NCBI RefSeq assembly: GCF_003258865.1
Contig: NZ_NPEX01000046.1
Coordinates: 1-32,361, forward strand
Source of the DNA: Rhodoplanes roseus
Lineage (GTDB): Bacteria > Pseudomonadota > Alphaproteobacteria > Rhizobiales > Xanthobacteraceae
Length of the DNA: 32,361 bases
Direction of reading: 5' to 3'
Shown here: in pieces, positions 14,947-23,689 of the stretch
Numbering within the stretch: position 1 is the stretch's first letter
How the letters are laid out: each line of letters begins with the position of its first letter
Program-made: the position numbers and the translations under genes
Notes under the pieces: model-generated
What the model was told of the DNA's origin: nothing
What the model saw: only the letters and a program-made list of their open reading frames with translations
Database searches by the model: none

Positions 14947-15813
14947 TCACGCCGCCGTCTTGACGATGGCGTCGAGGCGGGCGCGCAGCTCGTCGGGCTC
15001 GTTGTGATACCAGACGCCGCCGAGCAGTTCGCGGAAGCGGCGGTTCGTCGCCGCTTCCCGTTCCACCCGGGCGATGGTGTCGGGACCGATGAGGCCCTCC
15101 AGGAGGCCGGCGGCGAGCAGCGACAACAGGTTCCGATCGGTCTCGATCGCCAGCACGGCGAGGACGAGGTCGAGGGCGCGGTCCGGATCCCGGTCGAGCA
15201 GGTCGCGCTCGTGATCGGCGAGCGCATGCCAGTTGGCGTCGCGGTCCTTCTCGGGCTTTCCGTGCTGCTCGACCCAGGCCCGGGCCAGCGCGTCGAGGGG
15301 CAACGCGGCGACATCCACCCGCGTGGAGGGCGTGTCTCGCATCGTCTCGTCGGCCCGCCAGGCGGACTCGTCGGCGATGCGGGCGAGACGCGCCTTGAGG
15401 TCGCGGCTCGGCGCCCACCAGTGGACCGCTCCGAGCAGCCAGCGCAGGCGGTCGTTGTGCGCGGCCTCGGCCTCGATGCGCCCGATCAGGCGGCCCGAAT
15501 GATTGTAGACGAGCGCGCTCGTGAGCTTCTCGCCGAGCTGCATCTTGACCCGCGTCTCGACGTCCGAGGCGAGCACGTGCAGGACCATGTCGAAGGCCCG
15601 GTCCGGCGCATCGTGCGGGAGATGATCGAAATACAGGGTGGCGCCCCAGGACTCCTCGGTCTGGTCCTTGAGGCCGAGGCTTTGCAGCCGGCACCACAGG
15701 GCCGCCAGATCCGGGATCGGCATCGCCTCGTAGAGCGCGTCCTGCGCCCCGGTCTTCCGGTGGCTGGGCACCGGCATGGTGGCCCAGTGCTTGGCGTCGT
15801 CGATGAAGCTCAT
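14947..15813 (-). CDS. Protein with two DUF6869-like domains in tandem
   Basis: 288 residues with no signal or membrane segment. The C-terminal half (~172-283: LARAWVEQHG...DPDRALDLVLAVL...RRFRELLGGVWYHNEPDELRARLDAI) resembles DUF6869, as I recall that family. The N-terminal half (~33-147: LAALWCRLQS...DAPDRAFDMVLHVL...RLRWLLGAVHWWAPSRDLKARLARI) matches it in order and spacing, so the gene seems to be an internal duplication. The function is unknown; such proteins are often near toxin-immunity or accessory genes, but nothing here shows that. ATG 15813 is chosen because of the GGGGG upstream and the end of homologous-looking sequence; the longer frame is Arg-rich. Confidence 0.7.
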   Translation of the reverse strand: MSFIDDAKHWATMPVPSHRKTGAQDALYEAMPIPDLAALWCRLQSLGLKDQTEESWGATLYFDHLPHDAPDRAFDMVLHVLASDVETRVKMQLGEKLTSALVYNHSGRLIGRIEAEAAHNDRLRWLLGAVHWWAPSRDLKARLARIADESAWRADETMRDTPSTRVDVAALPLDALARAWVEQHGKPEKDRDANWHALADHERDLLDRDPDRALDLVLAVLAIETDRNLLSLLAAGLLEGLIGPDTIARVEREAATNRRFRELLGGVWYHNEPDELRARLDAIVKTAA

Positions 15814-15959
15814 GCACCACCCCCGTTGGTCGGCACACTTGCGGCGCCTTACCGTCCGTCGGGTGTTGGTCGCAGCCGGGCGCAAGAAGGTTCGAGCGCA
15901 CCGTCGCTGATTCTTTTTTCAAGGTTTCAGAACGACTTCGACCGCCCTGGCGGGGGCCC

Positions 15960-17012
15960 CTACTCCTCCGGCTCGGAGAAAAGGCCGAACTGGGACGGGT
16001 CGCGGCTGGGCTCGGCGAGGCCGAGATGGCGGAAGGCGTGGCCGGTGAGCAGGCGCCCGCGCGGGGTGCGCTGGATGAAGCCGCACTGGATGAGGAACGG
16101 CTCGATGATCTCCTCCAGCGCGTCGCGCGGCTCCGACAGCGCCGCCGCGATGGTCTCGATCCCGACCGGGCCGCCGCCGTAGTTGAGCGCGATCACCGAG
16201 AGATAGCGCCGGTCCATGGCGTCGAGGCCGGAGGCGTCGACCTCCAGGGCCTGCAGGGCGCGGTCGGCGACGGCGCGGTCGACGGTCGGCGCCTTGTCGT
16301 ACTCGGCGAAGTCGCGCACCCGGCGCAGCAGCCGGCCGGCGATGCGGGGCGTGCCGCGGGCCCGCCGGGCGATCTCGTTGGCCCCGTCCTTGGTCATCGG
16401 CACGCCGAGCACCCGGGCGCCGCGGCTGACGATCAGCTCGAGCTCCTGCTCGGTGTAGAAATTGAGCCGCACGGGGATGCCGAAGCGGTCGCGCAGCGGA
16501 TTGGTCAGCAGCCCGGCCCGAGTCGTCGCGCCGACCAGCGTGAACTTGGAGATGTCGATCTTCACCGAGCGGGCCGCCGGCCCCTCGCCGATGATCAGGT
16601 CGAGCTGAAAATCCTCCATGGCCGGATAGAGGATCTCCTCGACGGCCGGGTTGAGCCGGTGGATCTCGTCGATGAACAGGACGTCGCGCTCCTCCAGATT
16701 GGTGAGCAGCGCGGCGAGATCGCCGGCCTTGGCGATCACCGGGCCCGAGGTGGAGCGGAAGCTCACGCCGAGCTCGCGCGCCACGATCTGGGCGAGCGTC
16801 GTCTTGCCGAGCCCGGGCGGGCCGACGAACAGCACGTGGTCGAGCGCCTCTTTTCGCGCCCGGGCGGCCTCGATGAACACGGTGAGGTTCTTGCGGGCCT
16901 GCGCCTGGCCGACGAACTCGTCGAGCTTTTGCGGCCGCAGCGACGTCTCCGCCGCGTCCTCGTCGCGACGCTCGGCGGTGACCAGGCGGCGGGGTGGCGG
17001 GGTGGTCGCCAT
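15960..17012 (-). CDS. ruvB: Holliday junction branch migration ATPase RuvB
   Basis: 350 residues. Hexameric AAA+ motor that, with RuvA, moves Holliday junctions and hands them to RuvC. Walker A GPPGLGKT is at residues 64-71, Walker [10 protein letters not shown] follows, and sensor 1 is [18 protein letters not shown]. Sensor 2/arginine region: [20 protein letters not shown]. The C-terminal winged-helix domain contains [14 protein letters not shown] and [15 protein letters not shown] 17012 shares its A with the TGA of the deaminase gene (TGATG), so translation is coupled; a GTG one codon upstream is also possible. In related genomes ybgC and tolQ follow directly, but here about 9 kb of other genes intervene between ruvB and tolQ. 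Confidence 0.97.
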   Translation of the reverse strand: MATTPPPRRLVTAERRDEDAAETSLRPQKLDEFVGQAQARKNLTVFIEAARARKEALDHVLFVGPPGLGKTTLAQIVARELGVSFRSTSGPVIAKAGDLAALLTNLEERDVLFIDEIHRLNPAVEEILYPAMEDFQLDLIIGEGPAARSVKIDISKFTLVGATTRAGLLTNPLRDRFGIPVRLNFYTEQELELIVSRGARVLGVPMTKDGANEIARRARGTPRIAGRLLRRVRDFAEYDKAPTVDRAVADRALQALEVDASGLDAMDRRYLSVIALNYGGGPVGIETIAAALSEPRDALEEIIEPFLIQCGFIQRTPRGRLLTGHAFRHLGLAEPSRDPSQFGLFSEPEE

Positions 17013-17467
17013 CACAGACCGGTCCCGCGGTTGTACTTGTTGGGCAGGAGATCCCGGATCGGCACGGCCTCCAGGCCGGCTTCACCCATGACGATGACGC
17101 GCGCATTCTCGTCGTAGTCGCAGATCAGCTCGCGGCAGCTGCCGCAGGGGGAGACGACGCGGATCGACTGGTCGGGCTCGTGCGGCCGCGGATGCCGGAC
17201 CGCCACGATGGTGTCGATGCCGATCTCGCCCAGATCGGTGACCAGCTTGCCGATCGCGACGCCCTCGGCGCACACCGCCATGCGGCCCAGATAGGCGTCG
17301 AGATTGACCCCGGTGACGATGGTGCCGGAGCGGCTGCGCAGCGCCGCGCCGACCTCCTGCCAGTCGTTGCGGTAGCGCTGGCGGATCGCCTTGCAGGCCG
17401 CCGCGATCAGCTCCTGGTCCTGCGCGGACAGGGCCGGCGCGCTCGCATCCGTCACACGCGCCTCCAT
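17012..17467 (-). CDS. Cytidine deaminase-fold protein lodged between ruvA and ruvB
   Basis: 151 residues. The zinc-site motifs of the cytidine deaminase superfamily are present: CAE at 66-68 (Cys ligand and catalytic Glu) and PCGSC at 107-111 (two Cys ligands). The nucleoside-recognition stretch of standard Cdd, of the NxENASYG type, is replaced by [12 protein letters not shown], so substrate specificity may differ; blasticidin-deaminase-like or other small deaminases are alternatives. Both ends overlap their neighbours by one base (ruvA TGATG start at 17467, ruvB TGATG at 17012), so it is firmly inside the ruv operon and translated with it. This is an odd partner for a recombination motor. 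Confidence 0.8.
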   Translation of the reverse strand: MEARVTDASAPALSAQDQELIAAACKAIRQRYRNDWQEVGAALRSRSGTIVTGVNLDAYLGRMAVCAEGVAIGKLVTDLGEIGIDTIVAVRHPRPHEPDQSIRVVSPCGSCRELICDYDENARVIVMGEAGLEAVPIRDLLPNKYNRGTGL

Positions 17468-18084
17468 CACTTGGACAGCTCCTTCAACCCGAGCCGGATC
17501 AGCTTCGCCGTGTCGGCATCCTCCCCGGCGTTCCGGGCCGCGGCTGCGATGGCGGCGGCGGCCTGCGGCTGGCCGTAGCCCAGATTGACCAGCGCCGAGA
17601 CCGCATCGGCGACCGGCCGCGGCGCCCGCTTGTCCTCGAGAGCCCCGGAAAGCTTCGCCACCGCCGGATCGATCGCCGCGAAGGCCGGGCCCTTGTCCTT
17701 CAGCTCGGTGACGATCCGCTCGGCGACCTTCGGGCCGACCCCGGGCGTGCGCGCCACCATGGCCTTGTCGCGCATGGCGACGGCCGAGGCGAGGTCGGCC
17801 GGGGCCAGCGTCGACAGCACGGCGAGCGCCACCTTGGTGCCGACGCCCTGCACGGTCTGCAGCAGCCGGAACCACTCGCGCTCGACCTCGGACTGGAATC
17901 CGAACAGGCGGATCTGGTCCTCCCGCACGTGAGTTTCAATGGCCAGCGCCGCCGCCTCGCCGGCCTCCGGCAGCGCCTGCAGGGTGCGGGCCGAGCAGTG
18001 CACCAGATAGCCGACGCCGCCCACGTCGAGGATCACGAAGTCCTCGCCGTAGGAATCGATCACGCCCCTGAGCTTGCCGATCAT
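17467..18084 (-). CDS. ruvA: Holliday junction DNA-binding protein RuvA
   Basis: 205 residues. The tetramer holds the four-way junction and loads RuvB. Domain I (OB fold, 1-62) starts [31 protein letters not shown]. Domain II (~70-140) carries helix-hairpin-helix motifs ([37 protein letters not shown]). Domain III (~160-205) contains [13 protein letters not shown], which contacts RuvB. ATG 18084 fits the family start exactly; a longer frame upstream covers a palindromic repeat and is not coding. It ends with a TGATG overlap into the deaminase gene. Confidence 0.97.
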   Translation of the reverse strand: MIGKLRGVIDSYGEDFVILDVGGVGYLVHCSARTLQALPEAGEAAALAIETHVREDQIRLFGFQSEVEREWFRLLQTVQGVGTKVALAVLSTLAPADLASAVAMRDKAMVARTPGVGPKVAERIVTELKDKGPAFAAIDPAVAKLSGALEDKRAPRPVADAVSALVNLGYGQPQAAAAIAAAARNAGEDADTAKLIRLGLKELSK

Positions 18085-18135
18085 GGCGAGCGCCGCAGCC
18101 GATGACGCCTCGACGCGAGAGGCAACGATAGACGT

Positions 18136-18160
18136 TCCCTCCCCCACAAGGAGGGAGGGA
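18136..18160. repeat. Short palindrome between ruvC and ruvA
   Basis: TCCCTCCC and GGGAGGGA arms (18136-18143 and 18153-18160) enclose CCACAAGGA. It resembles the CTCCCC-TTGTGG-GGAG style elements seen after the aldolase gene, so it is probably a remnant of the same REP family sitting inside the ruvC-ruvA gap. Confidence 0.55.
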
Positions 18161-18214
18161 GCCGACCAATCATGCGGCTCGGGCAAAGGTCCCCCGGCGA
18201 TCGAAAAGCCGACC

Positions 18215-18736
18215 TCATGCCCCGGCCGCCTTCAGGAGGGCCGCCCGGGCGATCGCGCTGGTGCGGTGGTGGGCGTGGCAGACCGCGATGGCGAGAGCGT
18301 CGGCGGCGTCGTGGGTGCCGGGATCGGCCTTCGGCAGCAGAATGCCGATCATCATGCGGATCTGGTCCTTCTCGGCGTGCCCGGCGCCGACGATGGTCTT
18401 CTTCACCAGGTTGGGCGCGTATTCGGCGACGGTCAGGCCGGCGAGCGCCGGGACCAGCAGCGCGACCCCGCGCGCCTGGCCGAGCTTCAGCGTGGCCGAG
18501 GCGTCCTTGTTGACGAAGGTGGCCTCGACGGCGGCCTCGGCCGGCGCGAAGCGTTCGATCACCCGGGTCAGGCCGTCGTGGATCGACACCAGCCGTTCGC
18601 CCATCGCGCCGCGGTCGTCGCTCGACACCGAGCCGCAGCCGACGAAGCTCAACCGGTTCCCCTCGACGTCGATGACACCCCAGCCGGTCCGGCGAAGGCC
18701 GGGGTCGATACCGAGGATCCGAATCGTGGCGCGCAT
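18215..18736 (-). CDS. ruvC: Holliday junction endonuclease RuvC
   Basis: 173 residues. Dimeric nuclease that resolves Holliday junctions by paired nicks. The acidic active site is visible: Asp11 ([14 protein letters not shown]), Glu71 ([23 protein letters not shown]), and Asp143/Asp146 ([11 protein letters not shown]). The length is normal. ATG 18736 follows a possible -10 element TATAAG (18752-18747 on the minus strand), which would give a very short leader. It is separated from ruvA by 130 bases containing a palindrome, and is divergent from the EAL gene. Confidence 0.97.
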   Translation of the reverse strand: MRATIRILGIDPGLRRTGWGVIDVEGNRLSFVGCGSVSSDDRGAMGERLVSIHDGLTRVIERFAPAEAAVEATFVNKDASATLKLGQARGVALLVPALAGLTVAEYAPNLVKKTIVGAGHAEKDQIRMMIGILLPKADPGTHDAADALAIAVCHAHHRTSAIARAALLKAAGA

Positions 18737-19044
18737 GCCGACGAGTCTTATACCAGCCGCCGGCGAAATCGACCTTTTCTGCCTCGGCGGGAGCCCACTG
18801 GGAGCCCCGCTTCCCCGTCCCGGACGGAAACCAGACGGTAACCAAGTCCGGAGGCTTTACGGAACTGTCACATAGCCGAATCCGGCGACGGGCTAGTCTG
18901 TTTCCCGGAGCCGCCGACCGAAGCGTATTCAGACGCGAGCGGGACGGGTCGGCCGCGACCGGACGCCGACCGACCTGCGGGCCGGCGATCGGTGGCGGAG
19001 CCGCACCCGGTTCGCACCGGTGGGCCGCGACTCCCGAGGATGCC
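18737..19044. other. Divergent intergenic region between ruvC and the EAL gene
   Basis: 308 bases without a supported gene. It should contain promoters for both directions. I see TATAAG close to the ruvC start on the minus strand, without a good -35, and nothing on the plus strand that stands out beyond the GAGGA ribosome binding site of the EAL gene at about 19036. An ACTGTCACA stretch near 18865 resembles half a Pho box only weakly. Confidence 0.5.
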
Positions 19045-20856
19045 ATGACCCTACCGCTTCCTGCTCTGCCGTTGGCAGGCACCCCGGCGATGCCGCGCAT
19101 CGCCCGCGACCACATCGTGTCGCTCGCCAAGCTCGTCGTCGACTACGCGTTGCAGCCGATCGTCGAGATCAACACCGGCTATGTCTACGGCTACGAGGCG
19201 CTGATGCGCGGCTTCGACCGCCTCGGCCTCGCGTCGCCGGTGGCCTTGCTGGACCACGCCGCCGAGGCCGACGTGCTGGTGGCGCTCGAGCAGATGCTGC
19301 ACGCCCGCGCCATCGCCAAGTTCGCGAGCGTGCCGGACGCGGCCGGGAAGAAGCTCTTCATCAATGTCGACGGGCGCACGCTCCGGTCCGGCCACCTGAT
19401 TCTGGGCGCCGCCGCCAAGGTGCTGGAGAGCAAGCGCATTCCCGCCTCGACCCTGTGCTTCGAGCTGTCCGAGCGCTACGACAACGACGCCGAGCCGACC
19501 TTCGGGGCGGTGGTCGGGGCGCTGCGCACCATGGGCGGCCGGCTCGCCATCGACGACTTCGGGCTCGGCTTCTCGGAGCTGAAGCTGCTCTGCGACTACG
19601 GCATCGACTACATCAAGATCGACAGTCACTTCATCCGCGGCATGGCGCAGAGCCAGCGCAAGCGCCTGCTCGTCACGACCATGTCGAATCTGGCCCATGT
19701 GCTCGGGATCCGGGTGATCGCCGAGGGCGTCGAGACCGAGGCCGAGTACATCGCCTGCCGCGAGGCCGGCTGCGATCTGGTGCAGGGCTATTTCGTCGCC
19801 CGGCCGACCTGCGAGATCTCGGAAATCCTGTCGACCTATCCGCACGTGGTGACGGCGCGGGCCAAGCACCGGCGCGACCGCAAGACCGACGAGCTCCTGA
19901 TCCGCAACCAGATGGCGGCGCTGCCGACGGTTCCGATCGACGCCGAGCTGCCGTCCGTGTTCGAGCTGTTCCGCCAGTCGCCCCAGGAGCATTTCTTCCC
20001 GGCGGTGGACGACGCCGGTGAGCCGCGCGGTCTCATCCACGAGCGCGACCTCAAGCAGTACATCTACATGCCGTTCGGGCGCGACCTCCTGAACAACCGG
20101 GCCTATCAGCGTCGGGTCTCGTCCTTCGTCACGGCCTGCCCGATCGTCGACATCGCCACCGATGCCGAGCACATCCTCGAGGTGTTCGCCAACGCTCGCG
20201 GCTCGGACGGCGTGATCGTCACCGAGAACCTCAAATACATCGGCGTGCTCTCCACGGCGGCACTGCTCTCGGTCATCAACGACAAGAAGATCCAGCAGGC
20301 GCAGGACCAGAACCCGCTCACCGAGCTGCCCGGCAATCTCTCGATCACCGACTTCGTCGCCGTCAACGCGCTCGATGCCGATGCGCCGCGCCACTTCTGC
20401 TATTTCGATTTCGACGACTTCAAGCCGTTCAACGACCGCTACGGGTTTCCGCACGGCGACCGGGCGATCTCGCTGTTCGCCACCCTGGTGCGGCGATCAC
20501 TGGGCGGGCCGGGCGTGATGGTCGGTCACGTCGGCGGCGACGACTTCTTCGCTGGACTTCGCGATCACGACTCCGCTGCGCTGCGCGGCACGCTCGCCGA
20601 GCTTTTGGACGAGTTCCGGCGCGAGGCGCGAAAGCTCTACGGACCGGAGGACCAGCGGCTCGGCTTCATCACCGGGCGCGATCGCGACGGACGCAGCCGG
20701 CGTTTCGACCTGCTCCGCTGCAGCGTCGCCGTGCTGGAGCTCGCGCCCGGCACCATGACGAGCGATCTGGACAAGATCCACGCCGTGATGGCGCAGGCGA
20801 AGTCGCAGGCCAAGCACGAGTCGACCGGGATGGCGTGGCGCCGATTCTCGGCCTGA
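19045..20856 (+). CDS. EAL-CBS-GGDEF protein (cyclic-di-GMP phosphodiesterase with degenerate cyclase domain)
   Basis: 603 residues, no membrane segment, probably cytosolic. The EAL domain (~30-262) has the full catalytic set: YEALMR (Glu51), FINVDG, CFELSER, AIDDFG, YIKID, AEGVE and QGYFVARP, so c-di-GMP hydrolysis is likely. The middle (~285-410) reads as a CBS pair, including HERDLKQYIYMPFGRDLLNN, which is characteristic of this architecture and probably senses a nucleotide. The C-terminal GGDEF-like domain (~420-595) has FDFDDFKPFNDRYGFPHGD but the signature is GGDDF (around residue 497) and there is no RxxD inhibitory site, so cyclase activity is doubtful and GTP sensing is possible. ATG 19045 follows GAGGA closely. 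It stands alone among housekeeping genes. Confidence 0.93.
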   Translation: MTLPLPALPLAGTPAMPRIARDHIVSLAKLVVDYALQPIVEINTGYVYGYEALMRGFDRLGLASPVALLDHAAEADVLVALEQMLHARAIAKFASVPDAAGKKLFINVDGRTLRSGHLILGAAAKVLESKRIPASTLCFELSERYDNDAEPTFGAVVGALRTMGGRLAIDDFGLGFSELKLLCDYGIDYIKIDSHFIRGMAQSQRKRLLVTTMSNLAHVLGIRVIAEGVETEAEYIACREAGCDLVQGYFVARPTCEISEILSTYPHVVTARAKHRRDRKTDELLIRNQMAALPTVPIDAELPSVFELFRQSPQEHFFPAVDDAGEPRGLIHERDLKQYIYMPFGRDLLNNRAYQRRVSSFVTACPIVDIATDAEHILEVFANARGSDGVIVTENLKYIGVLSTAALLSVINDKKIQQAQDQNPLTELPGNLSITDFVAVNALDADAPRHFCYFDFDDFKPFNDRYGFPHGDRAISLFATLVRRSLGGPGVMVGHVGGDDFFAGLRDHDSAALRGTLAELLDEFRREARKLYGPEDQRLGFITGRDRDGRSRRFDLLRCSVAVLELAPGTMTSDLDKIHAVMAQAKSQAKHESTGMAWRRFSA

Positions 20857-20965
20857 GCGCGCCCGCCCGAGCATCCCGGCGGCCCCCCCGCATTCCTACC
20901 CTCTGCCGGAACGACGCCGAATCGGATAGGCCCGCCATGGGCGGTCATCAGGTGGGAGGCTCCGG

Positions 20966-21745
20966 ATGAGCTTGATCAGCACGTCGCGCGACGAATGGAT
21001 CGGCACGATCACGCTGGACAATGCCGAGAAGCGCAACGCGCTGTCGAGCGCGCTGATCAACGAGCTCTGCGCCGCGCTGGCGGCGTTCCGCGACGATCAC
21101 CTGCGCGCCGTGGTGCTGCGCGCCAAGCCCGGCGTGACGGTGTGGTCGGCGGGCTTCAACATCGACGAGCTGCCGGTGGGCCACCGCGATCCGCTCGGCT
21201 GGGACGACCCGGTGCGCCATCTGGTGCGCGAGATCGCCCGCTACCCGATTCCGGTGATCGCCATGGTGGAGGGCGGCGTGTGGGGCGGCGCCTGCGAGGT
21301 GGTGCTGGCCTGCGACATCATCGTGATCGGCCCGACCGCCACCTTCGCGATCACGCCGGCCAAGCTGAGCGTGCCCTACAACATCTCGGGAATGCTCACC
21401 TTCCTCAACGCGGCACCGGCCTGCATCGTGCGCGAGATGGCGTTCACGGCGAAGCCCGTGAACGCCGCCCGCGCCTTCGATCTCGGCATGGTCAACCACG
21501 TGGTGCCGATCGAGGAGCTGGAGGCCGTCACGTACGGCATCGCGAAGGACATCGCCGCCAACGCGCCGCTCGCCGTCTCGGTGATGAAGGAGCAGCTCCG
21601 CATCCTCGAAGGCGCTCACCCGGTGAGCCCGGAGGGCTTCGAGCGCCTCCAGGGCCTGCGCCGCGTCGTCTACGACAGCCAAGACTATCTCGAAGGTCTT
21701 CGGGCCTTCAAGGAGAAGCGCAAGCCGGTGTTCGAGGGGAAGTGA
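20966..21745 (+). CDS. Methylmalonyl-CoA decarboxylase-like crotonase
   Basis: 259 residues of the crotonase superfamily. It aligns along its whole length with E. coli methylmalonyl-CoA decarboxylase (ScpB/YgfG) as I recall it: KRNALSSALI, then ELPVGHRDPLGWDDPVR, MVEGGVWGGACEVVLACD, KLSVPYNISG with the catalytic Tyr (Tyr138), HVVPIEELE, and ERLQGLRRVVYDSQDYLEG. The reaction would be methylmalonyl-CoA to propionyl-CoA. The oxyanion-loop His of the E. coli enzyme (SAGHD) is Phe here (SAGFN, residue 64); the backbone role could survive this, but activity should not be assumed. ATG 20966 has a GGGAGG ribosome binding site. It is followed by REP elements and then by the convergent yebC. Confidence 0.85.
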   Translation: MSLISTSRDEWIGTITLDNAEKRNALSSALINELCAALAAFRDDHLRAVVLRAKPGVTVWSAGFNIDELPVGHRDPLGWDDPVRHLVREIARYPIPVIAMVEGGVWGGACEVVLACDIIVIGPTATFAITPAKLSVPYNISGMLTFLNAAPACIVREMAFTAKPVNAARAFDLGMVNHVVPIEELEAVTYGIAKDIAANAPLAVSVMKEQLRILEGAHPVSPEGFERLQGLRRVVYDSQDYLEGLRAFKEKRKPVFEGK

Positions 21746-21771
21746 TCAGGAGGTCCGGTTCGGATTCGTCG

Positions 21772-21852
21772 TGCCCGGCCTTGTGCCGGGCATCGATGTC
21801 TTGGAAGCTGTTCGGCCGTGACGGCGTGGATGGCCGGGACGAGCCCGGCCAT
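21772..21852. repeat. Two palindromic REP units between the decarboxylase gene and yebC
   Basis: The first hairpin is TGCCCGGC-CTTGT-GCCGGGCA (21772-21792) and the second ATGGCCGGG-ACGAG-CCCGGCCAT (21830-21852), each with perfect arms. The sequence style (CGTCGTGCCCGGCCTTGTGC, GGATGGCCGGGACGAGCCCG) is a familiar intergenic repeat in Bradyrhizobiaceae and relatives. It lies between convergent genes and can terminate both. Confidence 0.85.
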
Positions 21853-21878
21853 GCCAGGGGTGGAGGATACGAGGTGCC

Positions 21879-22625
21879 TCACGCGCCCATCTTGGCCATG
21901 GCGGCTTCGGAGACCTCGAAGTTGGCGTAGACGTGCTGCACGTCGTCGTGCTCCTCGAGGCTCTCGATCAGCCTGAACAGCTTCTCGGCCTGCTCGTCGT
22001 CGACCGCAATGGAATTCTGCGGCTTCCACACCAGCGCGGCCTTCTTGGGCTCGCCGAACTTCTGCTCCAGCGCCTTCGCCACGTCTCGATAGGTCTCCTG
22101 CGAGGCGTAGATCTCGTGGCCGCCCTCGGACGACACGACGTCGTCGGCGCCGGCGTCGATCGCGGCCTCCAGCATGGCGTCGGCCGAGGCGACCTCGGGG
22201 CCGTACTCGACCACGCCGAGCCGGTCGAACATGAACGACACCGCGCCGGTCTCGGCCAGGTTGCCGCCCGACTTGGTGAAGTAGGAGCGCACGTCGGAGG
22301 CGGTGCGGTTGCGGTTGTCGGTCAGCACCTCGACGATGACGGCGACGCCGGCCGGCCCGTAGCCCTCGTAGCGGATCTCGTCGTAGGTCTCGGCGTCGTT
22401 GCCGGCCGCCTTCTTGATGGCGCGGTCGATCGAGTCCTTGGACATGTTCTCGGCCCGCGCCGCGATGATGGCGGCGCGCAGCCGGGCGTTCATGGCCGGG
22501 TCGGGCAGGCCGAGCTTGGCCGCGACCGTGATCTCGCGCGCCAGCTTGCCGAACAGCTTGGACTTCATCGCGTCCTGCCGGCCCTTGCGGTGCATGATGT
22601 TCTTGAACTGGGAATGTCCGGCCAT
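21879..22625 (-). CDS. yebC: YebC/PmpR family transcription/translation regulator
   Basis: 248 residues, the usual length. It starts [21 protein letters not shown], the diagnostic N-terminus, with [20 protein letters not shown] in the middle domain and [19 protein letters not shown] near the end. Members were described as DNA-binding regulators and more recently as helping ribosomes through difficult proline-containing sequences (knowledge of the family, not shown here). Start ATG 22625 follows AGGA; the longer frame upstream is not family-like. In many proteobacteria yebC lies immediately before ruvC; here the EAL and decarboxylase genes have come between them. Confidence 0.96.
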   Translation of the reverse strand: MAGHSQFKNIMHRKGRQDAMKSKLFGKLAREITVAAKLGLPDPAMNARLRAAIIAARAENMSKDSIDRAIKKAAGNDAETYDEIRYEGYGPAGVAVIVEVLTDNRNRTASDVRSYFTKSGGNLAETGAVSFMFDRLGVVEYGPEVASADAMLEAAIDAGADDVVSSEGGHEIYASQETYRDVAKALEQKFGEPKKAALVWKPQNSIAVDDEQAEKLFRLIESLEEHDDVQHVYANFEVSEAAMAKMGA

Positions 22626-22794
22626 GGTCGGTCCTATGGGCTCGTCTCTGGACGCCGCCGCGCCGCAACCGCTGATGGGCGCGCGTCGGCGTGTCGTGGT
22701 CGCGTGAGGCGCCAGTTTATAGTGGGGCTCGCCGGCAAAAGCCATATACGCGCCGGCCCCGCAAGGCCCCGGCAGGCGCATGAAGGCCCGCCGT

Positions 22795-23622
22795 TCAGCC
22801 CCAGAAGGCAGGCGCGGCGGGGTCGAGCGAGCCGCCGACCCGGACCGGCGCGACCCGGGCGGCCAGGCCGGTCTTGTCGTCGGTCTCGATCGCGATCCCG
22901 CACAGGGTCGCGGCGCCGGACGCCGGCTCGAAGCGGCCGCCGGGGATGCGGCGCAGGAATCGGTTGAGCGGCTCGTCCTTGGCCATGCCGATCACCGAGT
23001 CGTAGTCGCCCGTCATGCCGACGTCGGTCATGAAGGCGGTGCCGCCCGGCAGGATGCGGTGGTCGGCGGTCGGGGCATGCGTATGGGTGCCCACCACCAT
23101 GCTGGCCTTGCCGTCGAGGAAGTGCCCCATGGCCTGCTTCTCGCTCGTCGTCTCGGCATGCATGTCGACCACGATGGCATCGGCGGCGTCGCGCAGCGGG
23201 CAGGCCGAGATCTCGCGCTCCACCGCGGCGAACGGGTCGTCGAGCGGATCCATGAAGACGCGGCCGAGCAGGTTGGTGACCAGCACGCGGGCACCGTTGC
23301 GGGCCTCCAGCAGGGCGACGCCGCGGCCCGGCGTGCCGGCCGGGTAGTTGAGCGGGCGCACCAGCTTCTCGGCCCGCTCGATGAACACCAGCGCCTCGCG
23401 CTGGTCCCAGGAATGGTTGCCGAGCGTCACGGCGTCGGCGCCGGCCGCCAGCAGGTCGTGATAGATCAGCTCGGTTATGCCGAATCCGCCGGCCGCGTTC
23501 TCGCCGTTGACCACGACGAAGTCGAGCTTCCAGTCGCGGACCAGCCCGGGCAGCCTGTCGATCACCACGGCCCGGCCGCTGCGGCCGACGACATCACCGA
23601 TGAAGAGAATCCTCACGCTCAC
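22795..23622 (-). CDS. YmdB-type metallophosphoesterase (TIGR00282 family)
   Basis: 275 residues. Binuclear metal-site motifs are visible: [13 protein letters not shown] (Asp), [10 protein letters not shown] (Asn), TLGNHSWD (Asn-His), VVDMHAE and [11 protein letters not shown]. In Bacillus the family member YmdB hydrolyses 2',3'-cyclic nucleotides; in alphaproteobacteria the role is untested. The start is GTG, either 23622 (GGGA 5 bases upstream) or 23616; both precede the conserved RILFIGD. It lies 67 bases downstream of the folate cyclo-ligase gene and probably shares its transcript. Confidence 0.9.
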   Translation of the reverse strand: MSVRILFIGDVVGRSGRAVVIDRLPGLVRDWKLDFVVVNGENAAGGFGITELIYHDLLAAGADAVTLGNHSWDQREALVFIERAEKLVRPLNYPAGTPGRGVALLEARNGARVLVTNLLGRVFMDPLDDPFAAVEREISACPLRDAADAIVVDMHAETTSEKQAMGHFLDGKASMVVGTHTHAPTADHRILPGGTAFMTDVGMTGDYDSVIGMAKDEPLNRFLRRIPGGRFEPASGAATLCGIAIETDDKTGLAARVAPVRVGGSLDPAAPAFWG

Positions 23623-23689
23623 ACGTCCCGAAAAGGTTCTGGCCGACGGCCGCGGGCCGGACGGCGGACCGGGGCCGCGGCACGTGCCG

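Noticed and set aside
15905-15960. Terminator after ruvB suggested by a T-run and a CCGCC/GGCGG stem
   Set aside because: The T-run lies on the wrong strand and side relative to the stem for ruvB, and the stem is only 5 base pairs.
18855-18885. Pho-box-like ACTGTCACA upstream of the EAL gene
   Set aside because: Only one weak half-site; the second half at the required 11-base spacing is missing.
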